The notes under the pieces: generated by a model
What the model saw: only the letters and a program-made list of their open reading frames with translations
What the model was told of the DNA's origin: nothing
Database searches by the model: none
Shown here: one piece after another, positions 62,152 through 64,000 of the stretch
Numbering within the stretch: position 1 is the first letter of the stretch
Layout: every line of letters begins with the position of its first letter
Position numbers and translations under genes: made by a program
NCBI GenBank assembly: GCA_000720375.1
Contig: JOAA01000024.1
Location: 87,384 to 151,383, forward strand
Direction of reading: 5' to 3'
Source of the DNA: Rhodococcus rhodnii
GTDB lineage: Bacteria; Actinomycetota; Actinomycetes; Mycobacteriales; Pseudonocardiaceae
Length of the DNA: 64,000 nt

Positions 62152-62409
62152 GGCCCTCATGGCGCCACCGGTTGCCGCCGGCCAGGGACCGGCAGCCGCA
62201 GCGTGACAGTCCCGGTAGTTCGATGTGTCGGCGACGTAGAAGTTCCCGGCACCGTCGAGTGCGACACCAGTCGGCAGATCCACTGTGGACGCCGTGGCCA
62301 TGCCCCCGCTCTCGTCGCCGGCCAGGCCATTGCCTGCCTGCGAGACCGCCACCGCGCTGACGTAGCCCAGGTCGGCACCGACCCGGCCCAACCAGGGCAC
62401 TGTTACCAA
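62134..62409 (-). pseudogene. NHL-repeat protein fragment
   Basis: A 91-residue frame contains a single NHL-like unit (DLPTGVALDGAGNFYVADTSN) with no export signal or other repeats, and runs into the ccsB operator region. It looks like the remnant of a larger beta-propeller protein such as the C-terminus of a PknD-like kinase. Confidence 0.45.
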
Positions 62410-62428
62410 TCCCCTTGATCGCGCCGCT

Positions 62429-63445
62429 TCACTGGACGTTGCGAGGTGCGTCGAGCAACAGCGACACCGCGATGGTGGTCGCGTTGTCGCGCGTCCAGAT
62501 GTCGACGCCGGCGAGCTTGTCGCCCCAGCGCTGGATGATCTCCGGTTCCACGCGGTCAGCGATCGCTTGGTAGTACAGCTTGAACGCGCCCCACTGATGG
62601 CCTGGCTCGACCTGGGCGAAGGCGTCGGTGATCCTGGTCTCGGCGACTACGCGCTGGGTGGTGTGCCACAGGTCGTAGGTGAAGTCACGCGAGTCCTTGA
62701 TGTCCCGCAGGGTGCCCAGCCGGTGGATGTGCCCGCCGACGAACGTCTCGATCGGCAGTTTGGCCAGTTCGTCGTGAGCGGTCAGGATTCCGGGGACGCT
62801 GTCGGCCGTGCCCCAGTTCAGGAACGGTGCCCAGCCGGGGATCACGACGTCCATCATCACCGCGGCCCGCTGCTGCGGCACGTGGATGATGATGTTGCCT
62901 GCCTCGTGGTTCGTCCCCGGGTAGGACAGCTCGAAGTGCTGGCCGCCGACGTTGAGGCGGTAGCGGTCGCGGAACGTCACGGTCGGCATCGGCCGGTTCG
63001 GATCCCGGGCGATCCGGATGGTCCTGGCGGCCTCCTCGTGCGCGATCCGGAACACGTTGCCGAACGCCGCCGCACCAGCGATGTGGTCGGCGTGACTGTG
63101 GCTGTAGATCACGTGCGTCACGGGTTTGTCGGTGACTCGGCGGATGGCGGCCGGCAGCACCGTGGCGAGGCTCGGTGGAGCGTCGATCAGGACTACTCCG
63201 GTGCGCGTGACGACGAATGGCGTCTGGTTGCCGCCCGCGGTGACGGCGTACATCGCGTCGCCGATGCGGTCGAGGATGTACCCCTCAGGTGGCACCGGGC
63301 GCGGCTTGGCCGCCAGCGGTAACGGCAGAAACTTCGGCGCCGGTGTGGTGGTCTGCGCGTGCGCCGAGCCGGCGAGCGTGGTCGCGCTCAAGCCTGCCGC
63401 GGCACCGAAGGCGAGCATTCCCCGCCGGGTCAGCCGATCGGACAT
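62429..63445 (-). CDS. Tat-exported metallo-beta-lactamase-fold hydrolase
   Basis: A 338-residue protein with a Tat signal (TRRGMLAFGAAAG), then an MBL fold: SHSHADH metal motif, GTNHEAG and a later GGHIHRLG. Possible activities include lactonase or quinone-protein-type hydrolase; substrate unknown. A palindrome ATACCGGTAT near 63474 upstream may be its operator. Confidence 0.83.
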   Translation of the reverse strand: MSDRLTRRGMLAFGAAAGLSATTLAGSAHAQTTTPAPKFLPLPLAAKPRPVPPEGYILDRIGDAMYAVTAGGNQTPFVVTRTGVVLIDAPPSLATVLPAAIRRVTDKPVTHVIYSHSHADHIAGAAAFGNVFRIAHEEAARTIRIARDPNRPMPTVTFRDRYRLNVGGQHFELSYPGTNHEAGNIIIHVPQQRAAVMMDVVIPGWAPFLNWGTADSVPGILTAHDELAKLPIETFVGGHIHRLGTLRDIKDSRDFTYDLWHTTQRVVAETRITDAFAQVEPGHQWGAFKLYYQAIADRVEPEIIQRWGDKLAGVDIWTRDNATTIAVSLLLDAPRNVQ

Positions 63446-63473
63446 GGTGACGTTCCCTTCGCTACATCAACTA

Positions 63474-63483
63474 ATACCGGTAT
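63474..63483. promoter_or_regulatory. Small palindrome upstream of the MBL gene
   Basis: ATACCGGTAT followed by CGGTATA, about 30 bases before the MBL start; a possible repressor site. The rest of 63446-63681 shows no gene. Confidence 0.35.
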
Positions 63484-63615
63484 CGGTATATATGTAAGCG
63501 TTGGGTCAGTCAACTGTCCGAGGTCAGGCCAAGTCAAAGGCATCGAAATCTGGGCGTCGCTCTACCTGTCCATCACCAAGAACCCCAACCGGGCACATAA
63601 CTGAATGGGATACAA

Positions 63616-63652
63616 AAAAGGCCCGTTGGCGATAATCACCAATGGGCCTTTT
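63616..63652 (-). terminator. Terminator of the VOC gene
   Basis: Arms AAAAGGCCCGTTGG / CCAATGGGCCTTTT with one mismatch and A/T flanks, 30 bases past the end of the minus-strand VOC gene. Confidence 0.88.
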
Positions 63653-63681
63653 GATCAGCGTTCAGCGACTCGCCGTCGCAG

Positions 63682-64000
63682 TCAGGTGCGGTCGTGGAGA
63701 GTGATCTGGTAGCCGTCGGGGTCGGCGAAGGTGAATGTCCGACCGAAAGGGCCGTCGATCGGCGCGGAGACGATGGTGTGACCATCGGCGACGAGAGCAT
63801 CGTGAATGGCTTGGACGTCTGTGGCGTGCAGCCAGATCGCGGCACCGATGCCGGGCTGAGCGGCGGAGGCGAGATCGGTGCCGGGAACGATGTCGCGGAG
63901 TGCGAACGCGATCGGTTTCGTTTCGAAGACGACGGCGTGCGGAGGTCCGGTCGGCGAGCGGACGAGGCCGAGGTACTGCTCGTAGAACGCCTGCGAAGCT
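63682..64000 (-). CDS. VOC-family (glyoxalase/bleomycin-resistance fold) protein, partial
   Basis: The minus strand is open from the right edge to a TGA at 63684-63682, giving the C-terminal 105 residues. The end FGRTFTFADPDGYQITLHD is the classic C-terminal VOC motif with its metal-ligand glutamate position replaced by glutamine (YQI), and FYEQYLGL is the first-helix motif. The gene starts outside the window. Role unknown. Confidence 0.8.
   Translation of the reverse strand, partial: ASQAFYEQYLGLVRSPTGPPHAVVFETKPIAFALRDIVPGTDLASAAQPGIGAAIWLHATDVQAIHDALVADGHTIVSAPIDGPFGRTFTFADPDGYQITLHDRT

Noticed and set aside
62134..62409. NHL-repeat frame as an intact gene
   Set aside because: Only one repeat unit, no export signal, and it overlaps a likely operator; treated as a fragment.
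1..64000. CRISPR arrays, tRNA/rRNA genes, insertion sequences or prophage genes
   Set aside because: I looked for regular spaced repeats, transposase or integrase motifs and tRNA-like cloverleafs and saw none; a dedicated search could still find a small RNA.

Overview
The window is high-GC actinomycete DNA, possibly Pseudonocardiales-like. That placement is an inference from gene content: an ECF41 sigma factor, CcsB, LuxR/ATPase and FCD-GntR regulators, and type II polyketide genes. About 49 kb (1-49404) is the inside and right part of a large aromatic polyketide gene cluster. The ketosynthase, chain-length factor, ACP, RNA genes and cluster regulators are not in view; the cluster runs off the left edge.

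Layout. 1-642: end of an acyltransferase. 960-6406 (-): amino-deoxysugar operon (thymidylyltransferase, Gfo/Idh ketoreductase, 3,5-epimerase, C-3 aminotransferase, N-methyltransferase, C-4 ketoreductase). 6830-8877 (+): 2,3-dehydratase and secreted SodC. 8937-10703 (-): ABC exporter. 10923-15154 (+): two flavoenzymes and a sugar O-methyltransferase. 15215-22241 (-): two glycosyltransferases, a second aminotransferase, a SpnQ-like 3-dehydratase and a two-gene ABC-2 transporter. 22317-25525 (-): O-methyltransferase-like protein, sulfotransferase, carboxymuconolactone-decarboxylase-like protein, gamma-glutamyl-hydrolase-like protein and polyketide cyclase. 25595-33563: a hydrazine/diazo module, with acetyltransferase and adenylosuccinate-lyase-like genes (-) divergent from amidase, glutamine-synthetase-like, DUF3050, ferredoxin and an unrecognised 627-aa protein (+). 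33625-40847 (-): ABM ring-opening oxygenase, three aromatic hydroxylases, aromatase/cyclase and an O-methyltransferase-like protein. 41036-42788 (+): ketoreductase and NmrA-like protein. 42794-46377 (+): sulfate ABC transporter. 46505-49404 (+): two tandem hydroxylases.

How it fits together. The GNAT + lyase + amidase + glutamine-synthetase set is the acetylhydrazine-to-glutamylhydrazine carrier route known from fosfazinomycin and kinamycin. The ABM oxygenase is of the JadG/GilOII/AlpJ kind that opens or contracts angucycline ring B. With two deoxysugar routes and two glycosyltransferases, the likely product is a glycosylated diazo- or hydrazine-bearing angucycline/benzofluorene of the kinamycin/lomaiviticin type. 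It differs in having a 3-dehydratase, two aminotransferases, a sulfotransferase and a dedicated sulfate importer.

A 29-bp interrupted palindrome of the form GTTCRAC-N15-GTYGAAC sits near the middle of three divergent promoters: sugar genes (6580), hydrazine genes (27375) and polyketide tailoring genes (40924). This suggests one cluster regulator. Several proteins around the hydrazine module lack the catalytic residues of their families, which hints at repurposed chemistry.

49531-64000 is outside the cluster: a large secreted sugar-active protein; an ECF41 sigma factor divergent from DoxX/WrbA/SnoaL genes with matching TCACA-N16-CGTC promoters on both strands; a P450; LuxR-type and GntR regulators; a BlaI/BlaR-like pair and CcsB with BlaI-like operators; a Tat-exported metallo-beta-lactamase-fold hydrolase; and a partial VOC protein.
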